This document shows positions 1 through 7,667 of a stretch of 35,133 nt of DNA, in pieces. Below the pieces are notes generated by a model. It was not told the origin of the DNA, searched no databases, and saw nothing but the letters and a program-made list of their open reading frames with translations. Within the stretch, counting starts at the first letter, position 1, and every line of letters starts with the position of its first letter. This DNA comes from an uncultured Bacteroidales bacterium. GTDB lineage: Bacteria; Bacteroidota; Bacteroidia; Bacteroidales; FEN-979. Position numbers and translations under genes: made by a program. The DNA lies in contig CAISJJ010000134.1 of NCBI GenBank assembly GCA_903885595.1, positions 1 through 35,133 of the forward strand, written 5' to 3'.

Positions 1-1055
1 ATGGGATCACAAAAAATTTCATTGTAATACTGGCCCTGGGCCGAATGGTCGCTCATTTTCTGCCAGGATGCGCCCCGGTCAGCGCTGCGGAAAAATCCTT
101 TTGCGTCGGGGGTTGATTCGATAATGGCATAAAGAACATCAGGATTGACCGGGGAGATAGCCAGCCCGATGCCGCCCATATTCGCCCCTGGAAGGCCCGA
201 TGTAAGTTTGTCCCACGATTCCCCGGCATTGGTCGACTTGTAAATGGCAGTTTCAGGACCCCCGCCGATCTTGGTAAATACATGGCGCCGGCGTTGTTCC
301 GAAGTGGCATATAGTACATCCGGGTTCCGGGGATCCAGGACCACGTTGTTCACCCCCGTATTTTCGCTGATTTCAAGGACTTTTTTCCAGGTTTTTCCGC
401 CATCGGTTGTTTTGTAAAGGCCACGATCACCGCCTGGACCCCAGACGGACCCTTCTGCAGCCACATAAACAATATCAGAATTCAGGGGATCGATCAGTAT
501 TTTGCCTATTTGACGCGAATCCTTCAGACCCATGTATTTCCAGCTTTTACCATTGTCGGCGCTCATATAAACCCCGTTGCCGTAACCAAGCGACCGCTGA
601 TGATTGTTTTCGCCGGTGCCAACCCAAACCACATTGCTGTTATTCGGATCAATAACCACGCATCCGATGGAATAGGCGCCATAATTGTCGAACACCGGTT
701 CAAAAGAAGTTCCGTTGTTAACAGTTTTCCACACATGGCCCGATGCCACAGCAACAAACCATTCACTTTTATTCTTTGGATTCACGGCAAAATCGGCAAT
801 ACGTCCTGAGCAAAAGGCCGGCCCGATGCTTCGGAATTTCAAACCACTTACCAATCCTGAATTGTAAACCGAGTCTTCCTTGGGTTTCTCCTTGTCCTTG
901 GATTTCTCCTTGTCCTTGGATTTTTCCTTGGAATTATTAATGCTGGTTTCCTTTTGCTTCGACTTTTCCGGTTTTTTTTCTGCAAAAGCAGTGTTGATCT
1001 GACTTAAAACAAATGCTGCCGAAAGGAGCCATAAGTACAATCGTAATATTTTCAT
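1..1055 (-). CDS. Secreted BNR/sortilin-like beta-propeller protein ('glycosyl hydrolase' family), partial
   Basis: Open from an ATG at 1055 to the window edge, about 351 codons with no stop, so the C-terminal part is missing. The first 26 residues form a signal peptide ending near AFA/EKK. A lysine-serine-rich linker (residues about 27-60) with repeated KEKSKD units follows. The body then begins with a GPAFCSGRIADFAV motif and repeated blades carrying DPNNSNVVWVGTGE, SADNGKSWKYMGL and KTTDGGKTWKKV, the Asp-box/VPS10-like pattern. Bacteroidota proteins of this family usually run near 1000 residues and are often named 'glycosyl hydrolase', although the enzymatic activity is not established. 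It probably acts in the periplasm or outside the cell. Whether a T9SS tail exists cannot be seen. Upstream lies mtnA on the same strand with a 125-base gap that has no convincing promoter box. Confidence 0.82.
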   Translation of the reverse strand, partial: MKILRLYLWLLSAAFVLSQINTAFAEKKPEKSKQKETSINNSKEKSKDKEKSKDKEKPKEDSVYNSGLVSGLKFRSIGPAFCSGRIADFAVNPKNKSEWFVAVASGHVWKTVNNGTSFEPVFDNYGAYSIGCVVIDPNNSNVVWVGTGENNHQRSLGYGNGVYMSADNGKSWKYMGLKDSRQIGKILIDPLNSDIVYVAAEGSVWGPGGDRGLYKTTDGGKTWKKVLEISENTGVNNVVLDPRNPDVLYATSEQRRRHVFTKIGGGPETAIYKSTNAGESWDKLTSGLPGANMGGIGLAISPVNPDVLYAIIESTPDAKGFFRSADRGASWQKMSDHSAQGQYYNEIFCDP

Positions 1056-1180
1056 AGTGTGGTTTTTTGGTTCAGGTGGATTTCAGCGGAAAAAAGTACA
1101 GATTCTTGTTATGTTCTCAGAATGAAATTGTTTCCAGTGCTATCTGCTTGTTTTACTGTATAATCTGCCCGATATTTTTA

Positions 1181-2221
1181 TTAGAATAATCGCCGGATTA
1201 TTTCTGCTGATGGTTTTACGATTCCTTTTTCAGTTATGATGCCTGTGATGAATTTTGCAGGCGTGACATCGAATGCCGGATTAAAAGCAGGGGAACCCGG
1301 CGAACAGACCAGGATTTTTTCATGCCGGCCATCGTTTGTGATGCCATCCTGGTACAGCACCTCCTCTTCACTGCGCTCTTCAATCGGGATGTGCTGTCCG
1401 TCGAGGCAATCAATATCAAAGGTCGAGGTTGGGGCTGCAATATAAAACGGGACTCCATATTCCCTGGCCGCAATTGCCTTTTCAAGTGTGCCTATTTTAT
1501 TGGCGGTATCTCCGTTGGCAGCAATCCGGTCGGCTCCGACGATCATCATGTCGATTTTTCCGAGTGACATGAGCCAGGCTCCAGCATTATCAGGGATGAT
1601 GGTATGAGGGATTCCGGCCTGTTTAAGTTCCCAGGCGGTAAGTCGTGCACCCTGGCTACGCGGACGGGTTTCGTCGGCATAAACAAAAATTTTCTTTCCC
1701 TGCTGATGAGCAAGGTAGATTGGGGATAAAGCGGTGCCATAATCAACGAAGGCTAACCAACCGGCATTACAATGGGTTTCAATTGTCATCCCGTCATGTA
1801 TGAGTGAGTTCCCATATTCACCAATTTCCAGGGAATCTGCTGCATCCTGATCGGCAATTCGTTGAGCTTCCTCAATGGCCTTCGAACGGGAGACCATGGC
1901 GCAGGAATGAACTTTATCAACAGCATAAAATAAATTGCGGGCAGTGGGTCGTGTCGATTCTATCACCCGCCTTGCCTGATCAATAAATGTGGCATAGCCC
2001 GACACGGGGGCCTCCATGGCAGCCTGTGCCATGGCAAAGCCTGCAATAGCGCCGATGGCACCTGCCCCGCGTACCATCATGGTACGGATGGCATGACAGC
2101 TATCTGAGAATGATTTTGCTTCCTGTATCCGAAAACGAAAAGGCAATAAGTTCTGTTCGATGAAAAAAACCGAATTTCCCTCCAGCCAGACCGTTCTGTA
2201 ATTGTTTCCGTTGACTTTCAA
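1181..2221 (-). CDS. mtnA: S-methyl-5-thioribose-1-phosphate isomerase
   Basis: 346 residues, full length for MtnA. It isomerises 5-methylthioribose-1-phosphate to methylthioribulose-1-phosphate in methionine salvage (cytosol). Visible signatures are VRGAGAIGAIAG near residues 50-61, the catalytic-cysteine motif THCNAG (Cys151) and GADRIAANGDTANKIGT with Asp231. The start is a TTG: the N-terminus MKVNGNNYRTVWLE matches the family's conserved beginning, and an ATG further in would remove it. It begins 6 bases after the stop of the lipoprotein gene, so the two are probably cotranscribed. No other methionine-salvage gene is nearby. The related eIF-2B-alpha-like ribose-1,5-bisphosphate isomerases are the main alternative, but the HCNAG context favours MtnA. 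Confidence 0.93.
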   Translation of the reverse strand: MKVNGNNYRTVWLEGNSVFFIEQNLLPFRFRIQEAKSFSDSCHAIRTMMVRGAGAIGAIAGFAMAQAAMEAPVSGYATFIDQARRVIESTRPTARNLFYAVDKVHSCAMVSRSKAIEEAQRIADQDAADSLEIGEYGNSLIHDGMTIETHCNAGWLAFVDYGTALSPIYLAHQQGKKIFVYADETRPRSQGARLTAWELKQAGIPHTIIPDNAGAWLMSLGKIDMMIVGADRIAANGDTANKIGTLEKAIAAREYGVPFYIAAPTSTFDIDCLDGQHIPIEERSEEEVLYQDGITNDGRHEKILVCSPGSPAFNPAFDVTPAKFITGIITEKGIVKPSAEIIRRLF

Positions 2222-2227
2222 AATTCG

Positions 2228-2626
2228 TCACTTGACAATGAGTGAAGTATCGCGGATGGCATATGGGGGCAATTGAATCTTGAAGTTTCCGCGCAATGTC
2301 TGACCCTGGTAGTTCGCAATGCAGGTTCCTATAAATGTCCTTGGATAAAGACGATTGAAATGGGCACGACCCACCCCGTCGGAGTTGGCACGGCGAATAA
2401 ACAGGTTATTCGCAAGGCTGTCCTGGCTCAGGTAAAGGTATATATAAGCGCCAACCACCGGAATTCCCTGGTTGGTTAAAACATATAAATTTAATGTAAC
2501 TGAATCAGGGCCAAGATCTTCCCAGGCAGCGACGGGGGGTGAGTCCTCCACCTTTTTGCAGGATGACCAAAAAATAGGCAGAACGAGCATTGCAACTAAT
2601 AAATATGGAATAACTTTCCGTATCAT
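2228..2626 (-). CDS. Small lipoprotein with carboxypeptidase-regulatory-like beta-sandwich
   Basis: About 132 residues from the ATG at 2626. This start was preferred to one 10 codons upstream (2656) because it gives a clean lipoprotein signal (MIRKV, hydrophobic stretch, lipobox FWSSC followed by KK) and avoids overlap with the preceding gene. The mature part (PDSVTLNLYVLTNQGIPVVG and a later NSDGVGRAHFNRL) looks like one Ig-like or carboxypeptidase-regulatory-like domain, a fold common in Bacteroidota surface lipoproteins. Its partner is likely the barrel gene immediately upstream (10-base gap). Exact function unknown. Confidence 0.72.
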   Translation of the reverse strand: MIRKVIPYLLVAMLVLPIFWSSCKKVEDSPPVAAWEDLGPDSVTLNLYVLTNQGIPVVGAYIYLYLSQDSLANNLFIRRANSDGVGRAHFNRLYPRTFIGTCIANYQGQTLRGNFKIQLPPYAIRDTSLIVK

Positions 2627-2636
2627 GTCTGCTGCT

Positions 2637-3266
2637 TTATAATATTTTAAAACCAAGGCTGACCACGAACAGGTTGCCTTTCGAATTTACCGGGTAAACC
2701 GTTCCGCTGCTACCGGTTACATCATTGATAAGGCTGTTCAGCCCTGCCTGATAACGAATGTCGAGGGTCATGAACAAGACGTCGATCCCGGTTCCGGCCT
2801 GGATATACCAGTTGACCGTATTTAGGCTGGATTTTTCGATCGGGCCCGTGAGGTTAACATCCTCAATCTTAGAGTTAACAACAAAAGATACTTCGGGGCC
2901 AACCATGATCCTCCATTTAAAAAGTTTGGATTGAATTATGCTAAAACCAATCAATACAGGAATATCGAGTGTCCCAACTGTAACTTTCTGTTTCCAGTCA
3001 TTCACCGTGCTGATGCCAAGATTTTCAAAAGTTGCCCCGGAAAGGGTATAATAAAATTCGGGCTGGAGATGAACACGCTTACCAATGCGGGCAAAGGCAC
3101 CCACATGAAACCCCGAACTCATCGAGGATTTGATAGAATCAATGTTTGTATTTAGTTTAGATGCGTTGTACCCAATTTTCAAACCGAGATCAAACTGGGC
3201 ATAGGATAGTTCTGATGTAAAAATAAAGGTGATGAAAAGAATCAATAGGCCAATCAGTTTTTTCAT
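2637..3266 (-). CDS. PorT-like outer-membrane beta-barrel protein
   Basis: 209 residues. It has a signal peptide (MKKLIGLLILFITFIFTSELSYAQ cleaved after about residue 23) followed by alternating amphipathic strands such as FDLGLKIGYNASKL, GFHVGAFARIGKRVHLQPEF and LFVVSLGFKIL, ending in an aliphatic C-terminus typical of barrels. It fits the 'outer membrane protein beta-barrel' family found in many copies in Bacteroidota, usually without a known substrate. It is the first gene of a likely three-gene unit with the lipoprotein and mtnA. A TATTTTTG box lies about 27 bases upstream of the ATG. Confidence 0.8.
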   Translation of the reverse strand: MKKLIGLLILFITFIFTSELSYAQFDLGLKIGYNASKLNTNIDSIKSSMSSGFHVGAFARIGKRVHLQPEFYYTLSGATFENLGISTVNDWKQKVTVGTLDIPVLIGFSIIQSKLFKWRIMVGPEVSFVVNSKIEDVNLTGPIEKSSLNTVNWYIQAGTGIDVLFMTLDIRYQAGLNSLINDVTGSSGTVYPVNSKGNLFVVSLGFKIL

Positions 3267-3292
3267 CTATGGGTGTTTTTTTGTTTACCTGT

Positions 3293-3300
3293 CAAAAATA
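3293..3300 (-). promoter_or_regulatory. Putative Bacteroidota -7 promoter box for the outer-membrane barrel gene
   Basis: Minus-strand TATTTTTG matches the TAnnTTTG consensus 27 bases upstream of the ATG at 3266. No clear TTG is placed at the usual spacing, and the region is AT-rich, so chance is possible. Confidence 0.38.
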
Positions 3301-3333
3301 AAAAATAAAATCAAGAAATAAAAATTATTGTTC

Positions 3334-4605
3334 TTATCCAATCCGGTCAAACCCGGTATAAGGTATCAGCACCCTGGGTATGTTAATTCCTTCGGGCGTC
3401 TGGTTGTTTTCAAGCAGGGCTGCAACAATACGGGGAAGCGCAAGCGCACTGCCGTTTAAGGTATGGGCAGTTTGGATTTTACCCGCCTCATCCTTAAACC
3501 GGAGTTTAAGACGGGTCGACTGAAAGGTTTCAAAATTAGAAACCGAGCTTACCTCGAGCCACCTGGCCTGGGCCGATGACCAAACTTCCATGTCGTAAGT
3601 GAGAGCTGAGGTAAAACTCATATCGCCTCCGCAGAGTTTCAGCACCCTGAAGGGGAGTTCGAGTTTTCGCAACAGGCCGGTAACATAATCCTTCATCTCC
3701 TCCAGGATTTCATAGGACTTTTCGGGATGTGCAATCTGCACGATCTCCACTTTGTCGAACTGGTGCAGTCGGTTCAATCCGCGTACATCTTTGCCATAGG
3801 AACCGGCTTCGCGGCGGAAGCAGGCTGAATAGGCCACATTTTTCATTGGCAGGTCGCTGCTTTTCAGGATGGTGTCGCGATAGATATTGGTCACCGGGAC
3901 TTCAGCCGTAGGAATGAGATACAAGTCATCGAGGCCGGCATGGTACATCTGGTCATCCTTGTCGGGCAACTGGCCCGTGGCGTAAGCTGATGCCGCATTA
4001 ACCATATAGGGGGGCTGCACTTCAGCATATCCTGCTTTCAATGCTTCATCGAGGAAAAAATTGATCAAGGCCCGCTGTAACCTGGCACCCTTGCCTTTAT
4101 ACAAAGGAAATCCCGCCCCCGTAATTTTATTGCCGGTAATGAAATCAATGATGTCATACTTTGTTGTGAGATCCCAGTGCGGAACTGCTTCAGGTGCAGC
4201 CGGAATAACTTCGCCTTCCTGCATCACCACAAGGTTTTCCTCGGGGGTTTTTCCACGGGGAACAGAGGAGTGTGGGAGGTTGGGAACGCGGACAAGAATA
4301 TCGTCAAGCTCCTTCTTAATATTTTCAAGTGCAGAATCCATCTCCTTGCCCTTGCTTTTGATCTCTCCCGTTTGATCCTTTAACTGGTTTGCTTCAGCAG
4401 TTTTGCCTGATTTAAAAAGGATACCAATCTCTTTGGCCAGGATATTACTGCGGGCCTGCATATCATCAAGCATTTTTTGGGTTTCACGGCGTTTATCATC
4501 CAGCTCGATAATCCGATGGATAATCTCCTCCCCATTAAAATTTTTTATCGAAAGACGCTCGATCACCTCTTGCTTGTGTTCACGGATAAAATTCAATGAA
4601 AGCAT
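3334..4605 (-). CDS. serS: Serine--tRNA ligase
   Basis: 423 residues, full length. It charges tRNA-Ser (and tRNA-Sec where present) with serine in the cytosol. The N-terminal arm (residues about 28-105) is the long helical hairpin that binds the tRNA variable arm. The class II catalytic core shows TAEVP (233-237), motif 2 with CFRREAGSYGKDVRG (about 262-276) and motif 3 with NGSALALPRIVAALLEN near the C-terminus. The ATG at 4605 gives the canonical MLSLNFIREH start. It lies downstream of rpmA on the same strand, but a terminator and its own TAnnTTTG box separate the two, so it is probably independently transcribed. Confidence 0.97.
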   Translation of the reverse strand: MLSLNFIREHKQEVIERLSIKNFNGEEIIHRIIELDDKRRETQKMLDDMQARSNILAKEIGILFKSGKTAEANQLKDQTGEIKSKGKEMDSALENIKKELDDILVRVPNLPHSSVPRGKTPEENLVVMQEGEVIPAAPEAVPHWDLTTKYDIIDFITGNKITGAGFPLYKGKGARLQRALINFFLDEALKAGYAEVQPPYMVNAASAYATGQLPDKDDQMYHAGLDDLYLIPTAEVPVTNIYRDTILKSSDLPMKNVAYSACFRREAGSYGKDVRGLNRLHQFDKVEIVQIAHPEKSYEILEEMKDYVTGLLRKLELPFRVLKLCGGDMSFTSALTYDMEVWSSAQARWLEVSSVSNFETFQSTRLKLRFKDEAGKIQTAHTLNGSALALPRIVAALLENNQTPEGINIPRVLIPYTGFDRIG

Positions 4606-4625
4606 ATAAACAGTTATTTAAGAGA

Positions 4626-4633
4626 CAAAAATA
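4626..4633 (-). promoter_or_regulatory. Putative -7 promoter box for serS
   Basis: Minus-strand TATTTTTG ends 20 bases before the serS ATG and lies just after the rpmA terminator hairpin, the expected place for an independent serS promoter. No clear -33 TTG. Confidence 0.45.
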
Positions 4634-4655
4634 GTTAAAAACGTTCAGGCAGGGA

Positions 4656-4689
4656 TAAAAAAAAACCGGCACGGATTAACCCATGCCGA
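4656..4689 (-). terminator. Rho-independent terminator of the rplU-rpmA operon
   Basis: On the minus strand CGGCATGG, a 5-6 base loop and CCGTGCCG form an 8-bp stem with one mismatch, followed directly by about nine T residues. It lies 47-80 bases after the rpmA stop. The same palindrome also has the look of a dispersed repeat (see the neighbouring hairpin at 4706-4731). Confidence 0.72.
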
Positions 4690-4705
4690 TTGGTATCATA
4701 TAGCG

Positions 4706-4731
4706 TTTCGGCACGACTAATCGTGCTGAAA
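4706..4731. repeat. Second palindrome next to the rpmA terminator (REP-like)
   Basis: TTTCGGCACGA, loop CTAA, TCGTGCTGAAA form an 11-bp hairpin with one G-U pair and no T-run. Its core GGCACG/CGTGC resembles the terminator palindrome 20 bases away, so the two look like a divergent tandem copy of one hairpin element. Confidence 0.55.
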
Positions 4732-4735
4732 TATT

Positions 4736-5005
4736 TTAATTGGCAGTCTCTTCCAGTGGTACTACTGAAACATACGAACGGTTGCTTCTCTTTTTTCTGA
4801 ATTCAACGATACCGTCGGTAAGGGCGTATAGGGTATGATCCTTTCCAATGCCTACATTCAGGCCCGGGTTATGAACAGTGCCGCGCTGACGGAGAATGAT
4901 GTTGCCTGATCTGGCAGCCTGGCCACCATAAATTTTCACGCCTAAACGTTTGCTATGTGATTCGCGGCCGTTGCTTGAACTACCAGCCCCTTTTTTGTGT
5001 GCCAT
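4736..5005 (-). CDS. rpmA: 50S ribosomal protein L27
   Basis: 89 residues with the family's characteristic [20 protein letters not shown] start and [17 protein letters not shown] core. L27 sits in the large subunit with its N-terminal tail reaching the peptidyl-transferase centre. No N-terminal cleavable extension of the Firmicutes type is present. It follows rplU in the standard rplU-rpmA operon, with a 47-base gap largely filled by a heptamer tandem array (5016-5046). Confidence 0.98.
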   Translation of the reverse strand: MAHKKGAGSSSNGRESHSKRLGVKIYGGQAARSGNIILRQRGTVHNPGLNVGIGKDHTLYALTDGIVEFRKKRSNRSYVSVVPLEETAN

Positions 5006-5015
5006 ATCTTATATT

Positions 5016-5046
5016 AATTACGAATTACAAATTACGAATTACGAAT
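5016..5046. repeat. Heptamer tandem array (AATTACG)4 in the rplU-rpmA gap
   Basis: Four 7-bp units AATTACG, AATTACA, AATTACG, AATTACG plus a partial unit. It occupies most of the gap inside the ribosomal operon, ending 10 bases before the rpmA ATG on the minus strand, so it is transcribed as part of the mRNA and sits in the rpmA translation-initiation leader. Same unit and same orientation as the array inside mfd at 17122-17156. Confidence 0.9.
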
Positions 5047-5052
5047 GCAGCT

Positions 5053-5421
5053 TTATAATTCTGCTGGTTCCTCTTCCGTTTCCTTTACATTTTTGGTTTT
5101 GCTTGCGCTTTGTAAACTGATATCTTCTATCAGTACTTTACTGAAATCCTGCCGGTGTCCCGATTCTTTCTCATATCCCTTGCGACGTTTCTTTTTAAAG
5201 ATAACTACTTTATCGCCTCTGACATGATCGACGATCTGGCCGGTGATGCTGGTACCTTCAACCAAAGGTTTGCCAACACTGATTTTGCCGTCGTTATCCA
5301 GCAGCAATACCTGATCAAATTCTATTTTTGTTCCTGGGTCACCTTCGAGCCGGTGAACAAAGATTTCGTCATTCTTCTCTACCTTAAACTGCTGACCAGC
5401 TATTTCAACGATTGCGTACAT
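5053..5421 (-). CDS. rplU: 50S ribosomal protein L21 with acidic C-terminal extension
   Basis: 122 residues. MYAIVEIAGQQFKVEKNDEI and KKKRRKGYEKESGHRQDF are the hallmark L21 segments (23S rRNA-binding large-subunit protein). The usual family length is near 103 residues. Here a tail of about 18 residues after ISLQ is rich in K/T and then E (VKETEEEPAEL) and extends past the normal end. First gene of the operon with rpmA; a strong promoter match lies upstream. Confidence 0.97.
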   Translation of the reverse strand: MYAIVEIAGQQFKVEKNDEIFVHRLEGDPGTKIEFDQVLLLDNDGKISVGKPLVEGTSITGQIVDHVRGDKVVIFKKKRRKGYEKESGHRQDFSKVLIEDISLQSASKTKNVKETEEEPAEL

Positions 5422-5456
5422 GATATAATGAGTTGATGTTCGTAAAATTGGGAGTG

Positions 5457-5486
5457 CAAAGTTATAAAATTTTTAACATCTCCAAA
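5457..5486 (-). promoter_or_regulatory. Promoter of rplU-rpmA
   Basis: On the minus strand TTTG at 5486-5483, an 18-base spacer and TAACTTTG at 5464-5457: an excellent match to the Bacteroidota TTTG/TAnnTTTG consensus. The predicted leader before the rplU ATG at 5421 is roughly 30 bases. The divergent ABC-F gene has its own box on the other side of this 230-base gap. Confidence 0.72.
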
Positions 5487-5610
5487 CCATAGCGGTAAAA
5501 AAAAGAAGATTTAATTTAAATTTATTACAAAGTCACCTTTTTACGAATTCAATATCATTCAGGTAGTATTTCCAAACAACACCGTTCAAACGTCACATGT
5601 ATCACCAAAG

Positions 5611-5643
5611 TTGCCATATGTCACGAATCTATTCTTATCTTTG
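5611..5643 (+). promoter_or_regulatory. Putative promoter of the ABC-F gene
   Basis: TTG at 5611 and TATCTTTG at 5636-5643, nine bases before the ATG at 5652. The -7 box is a perfect consensus match. The 22-base spacer is a little longer than typical, and the implied 5' leader is very short. Confidence 0.48.
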
Positions 5644-5651
5644 CATCGTAT

Positions 5652-7595
5652 ATGATTTCAATCAACAACCTTTCCATTCAGTTCGGCGGTGAATCGCTGT
5701 TTGATCATATTTCCTTCATTATTAATGACAAGGATCGGATTGGTCTTGTCGGGAAAAATGGGGCTGGAAAGTCGACTTTGCTTAAAATTATCAAGGGACT
5801 TCAGCGGGCCGATGAAGGTGATGTGATTCTTCCCGATGGCTATTCCGTTGGTTATTTGCCCCAGGAGATGGATACACATGGAACCGGGAGTGTAATTGAA
5901 GAGGCCATGAATGCATTTACTGAAGTGGTCGAACTCGAGGTGAAGATCGCGGGTTACGAGAATCAAATCAGCGAACGAACAGATTATGAATCGGAGAGCT
6001 ATCATAAACTCATCAGACGGCACTCAGAAGCGATCGAACGTTATCACCTCATTGGAGGACAGGCGGTTCATGTAAATATTGAGAAGGTTCTCACAGGCCT
6101 TGGATTTGAACGGGAAGAGTTTGACCGTAAGTTGTCGACCTTCAGCAGCGGATGGCAGATGCGCGTCGAAATTGCCAAAATCCTTCTGCAACGGCACGAT
6201 GTGATCTTACTGGATGAGCCCACAAACCATCTCGACATCGATTCCATTCAATGGCTGGAGGATTTTCTTGAAAATTTCAAAGGTGCGGTGGTGCTTGTTT
6301 CGCACGACAGAGCTTTCCTGGATAATGTTACGAAACGGTCGATCGAAATATCCCAGGGTAAACTTTATGATTACAAGGCAAACTATTCTGAATATGTTTT
6401 AATGCGCGAGGAACGGATGGAAAGTCAGCTGGCTACCCATAATAATCAGCAACGGCAGATCCGTCAGATTGAGCGGTTCGTTGAACGGTTCCGCTCGAAG
6501 GCGACCAAAGCAAAACAGGTTCAATCGCGCATTAAATTGCTCGAGAAAATTGACCTGGTTGAAGTGGATATGGTGGATGAATCGGGTATCCGCTTTCGGT
6601 TTCCCCCGGCGCCTCACTCAGGAAAGATCATTCTTGAAGGGAAAAACCTGAACAAAGATTATCCGCAGAAACGCGTACTGAACAACCTGGCTTTTTCAGT
6701 AATTAAAAATGACCGGATTGCATTTGTCGGAAAAAACGGGGAGGGGAAAACAACTTTGTCGAAAGTCATAACCGGACAAGTTGATTACACCGGGGAACTG
6801 AAATTCGGACACAATGTAGTTATCGGCTATTATGCTCAAAATCAGAGTGATTACCTTGATCCTGATAAAACTGTTTTTCAAACAATTGATGATATCGCAG
6901 TGGGCGATATCCGTCCAAGGATTAAGGGCATCCTGGGTGGTTTCCTGTTCAGCGGCGACGATATTGAAAAAAAGGTGAAGGTGCTTTCGGGCGGGGAAAA
7001 GTCAAGGCTGTCTCTGGCCAAGCTCCTGCTTACTCCTGCAAACCTGCTAATCCTTGACGAACCTACCAACCATCTTGATATGCACTCAAAGGATGTGTTG
7101 AAGAGTGCACTTCTGCAATACAATGGGACACTGGTTATTGTGTCGCATGACCGTGATTTTCTCCAGGGGCTTACCAACCGGGTTTTTGAATTCAGACATG
7201 GATCAATCAAGGAGTATCTGGGCGATATTTATGATTTCCTGGAACAGCGCAGGTTGCGGACCTTGAACGAACTCGAAGCGAATCAGAAAAAGATGGCTGC
7301 TCAATCTGCTGAAGACCCGGTTTCACAAAACAAGATCAATTGGGAAAAGCGAAGAGAAAGTGAGAAAGAGGTGCGCAAGGTAAAATCCCAGATTACAAAG
7401 TGTGAAACGGAAATTGAGAAGCTGGAAGCGGAACTGAAGGTTAAAGAAGGGATGCTTGGCACACCTGAAAAATATCAGAAACAGATTCAGGATGGGACAC
7501 TTTACAAAGCATATGAAGATCTTAAGGTTATATTAACCCGTGAAATGAAGCGCTGGGAAGAATTGAATTATGAACTCGAAGTGATGGAAGGATAA
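5652..7595 (+). CDS. ABC-F family ATP-binding cassette protein
   Basis: 647 residues with two ABC ATPase domains and no membrane segments, typical of ABC-F translation factors that act on ribosomes. Domain 1 has Walker A GKNGAGKST (about residue 34), signature FSSGWQMRV and Walker B ILLDEPTNHLD. Domain 2 has GKNGEGKTT (about residue 360), LSGGEKSRLSLAK and LLILDEPTNHLD. Between them is the charged interdomain linker (ERFVERFRSKATKAKQVQSR), and the C-terminus is a coiled coil of the Uup/YdiF kind. Members include EttA, Uup, YbiT and antibiotic-resistance proteins; sequence alone does not tell which role applies. Transcribed divergently from rplU, convergent with the polyprenyl synthase. Confidence 0.95.
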   Translation: MISINNLSIQFGGESLFDHISFIINDKDRIGLVGKNGAGKSTLLKIIKGLQRADEGDVILPDGYSVGYLPQEMDTHGTGSVIEEAMNAFTEVVELEVKIAGYENQISERTDYESESYHKLIRRHSEAIERYHLIGGQAVHVNIEKVLTGLGFEREEFDRKLSTFSSGWQMRVEIAKILLQRHDVILLDEPTNHLDIDSIQWLEDFLENFKGAVVLVSHDRAFLDNVTKRSIEISQGKLYDYKANYSEYVLMREERMESQLATHNNQQRQIRQIERFVERFRSKATKAKQVQSRIKLLEKIDLVEVDMVDESGIRFRFPPAPHSGKIILEGKNLNKDYPQKRVLNNLAFSVIKNDRIAFVGKNGEGKTTLSKVITGQVDYTGELKFGHNVVIGYYAQNQSDYLDPDKTVFQTIDDIAVGDIRPRIKGILGGFLFSGDDIEKKVKVLSGGEKSRLSLAKLLLTPANLLILDEPTNHLDMHSKDVLKSALLQYNGTLVIVSHDRDFLQGLTNRVFEFRHGSIKEYLGDIYDFLEQRRLRTLNELEANQKKMAAQSAEDPVSQNKINWEKRRESEKEVRKVKSQITKCETEIEKLEAELKVKEGMLGTPEKYQKQIQDGTLYKAYEDLKVILTREMKRWEELNYELEVMEG

Positions 7596-7600
7596 TCAGA

Positions 7601-7636
7601 TATACGATTTACGATTTACGATATACGATATACGAT
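7601..7636. repeat. Heptamer tandem array (TWTACGA)5
   Basis: Five 7-bp units TATACGA, TTTACGA, TTTACGA, TATACGA, TATACGA in the 72-base gap between the convergent ABC-F and polyprenyl synthase genes. The TTTACGA unit is the reverse complement of the TCGTAAA unit at 14596-14623. Confidence 0.9.
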
Positions 7637-7667
7637 TGACACCAAGGTTTTTCCCGCTTGACACCGA

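Noticed and set aside
2627-2656. Upstream ATG for the small lipoprotein.
   Set aside because: It would overlap the preceding gene and put ten residues in front of a clean lipoprotein signal peptide.
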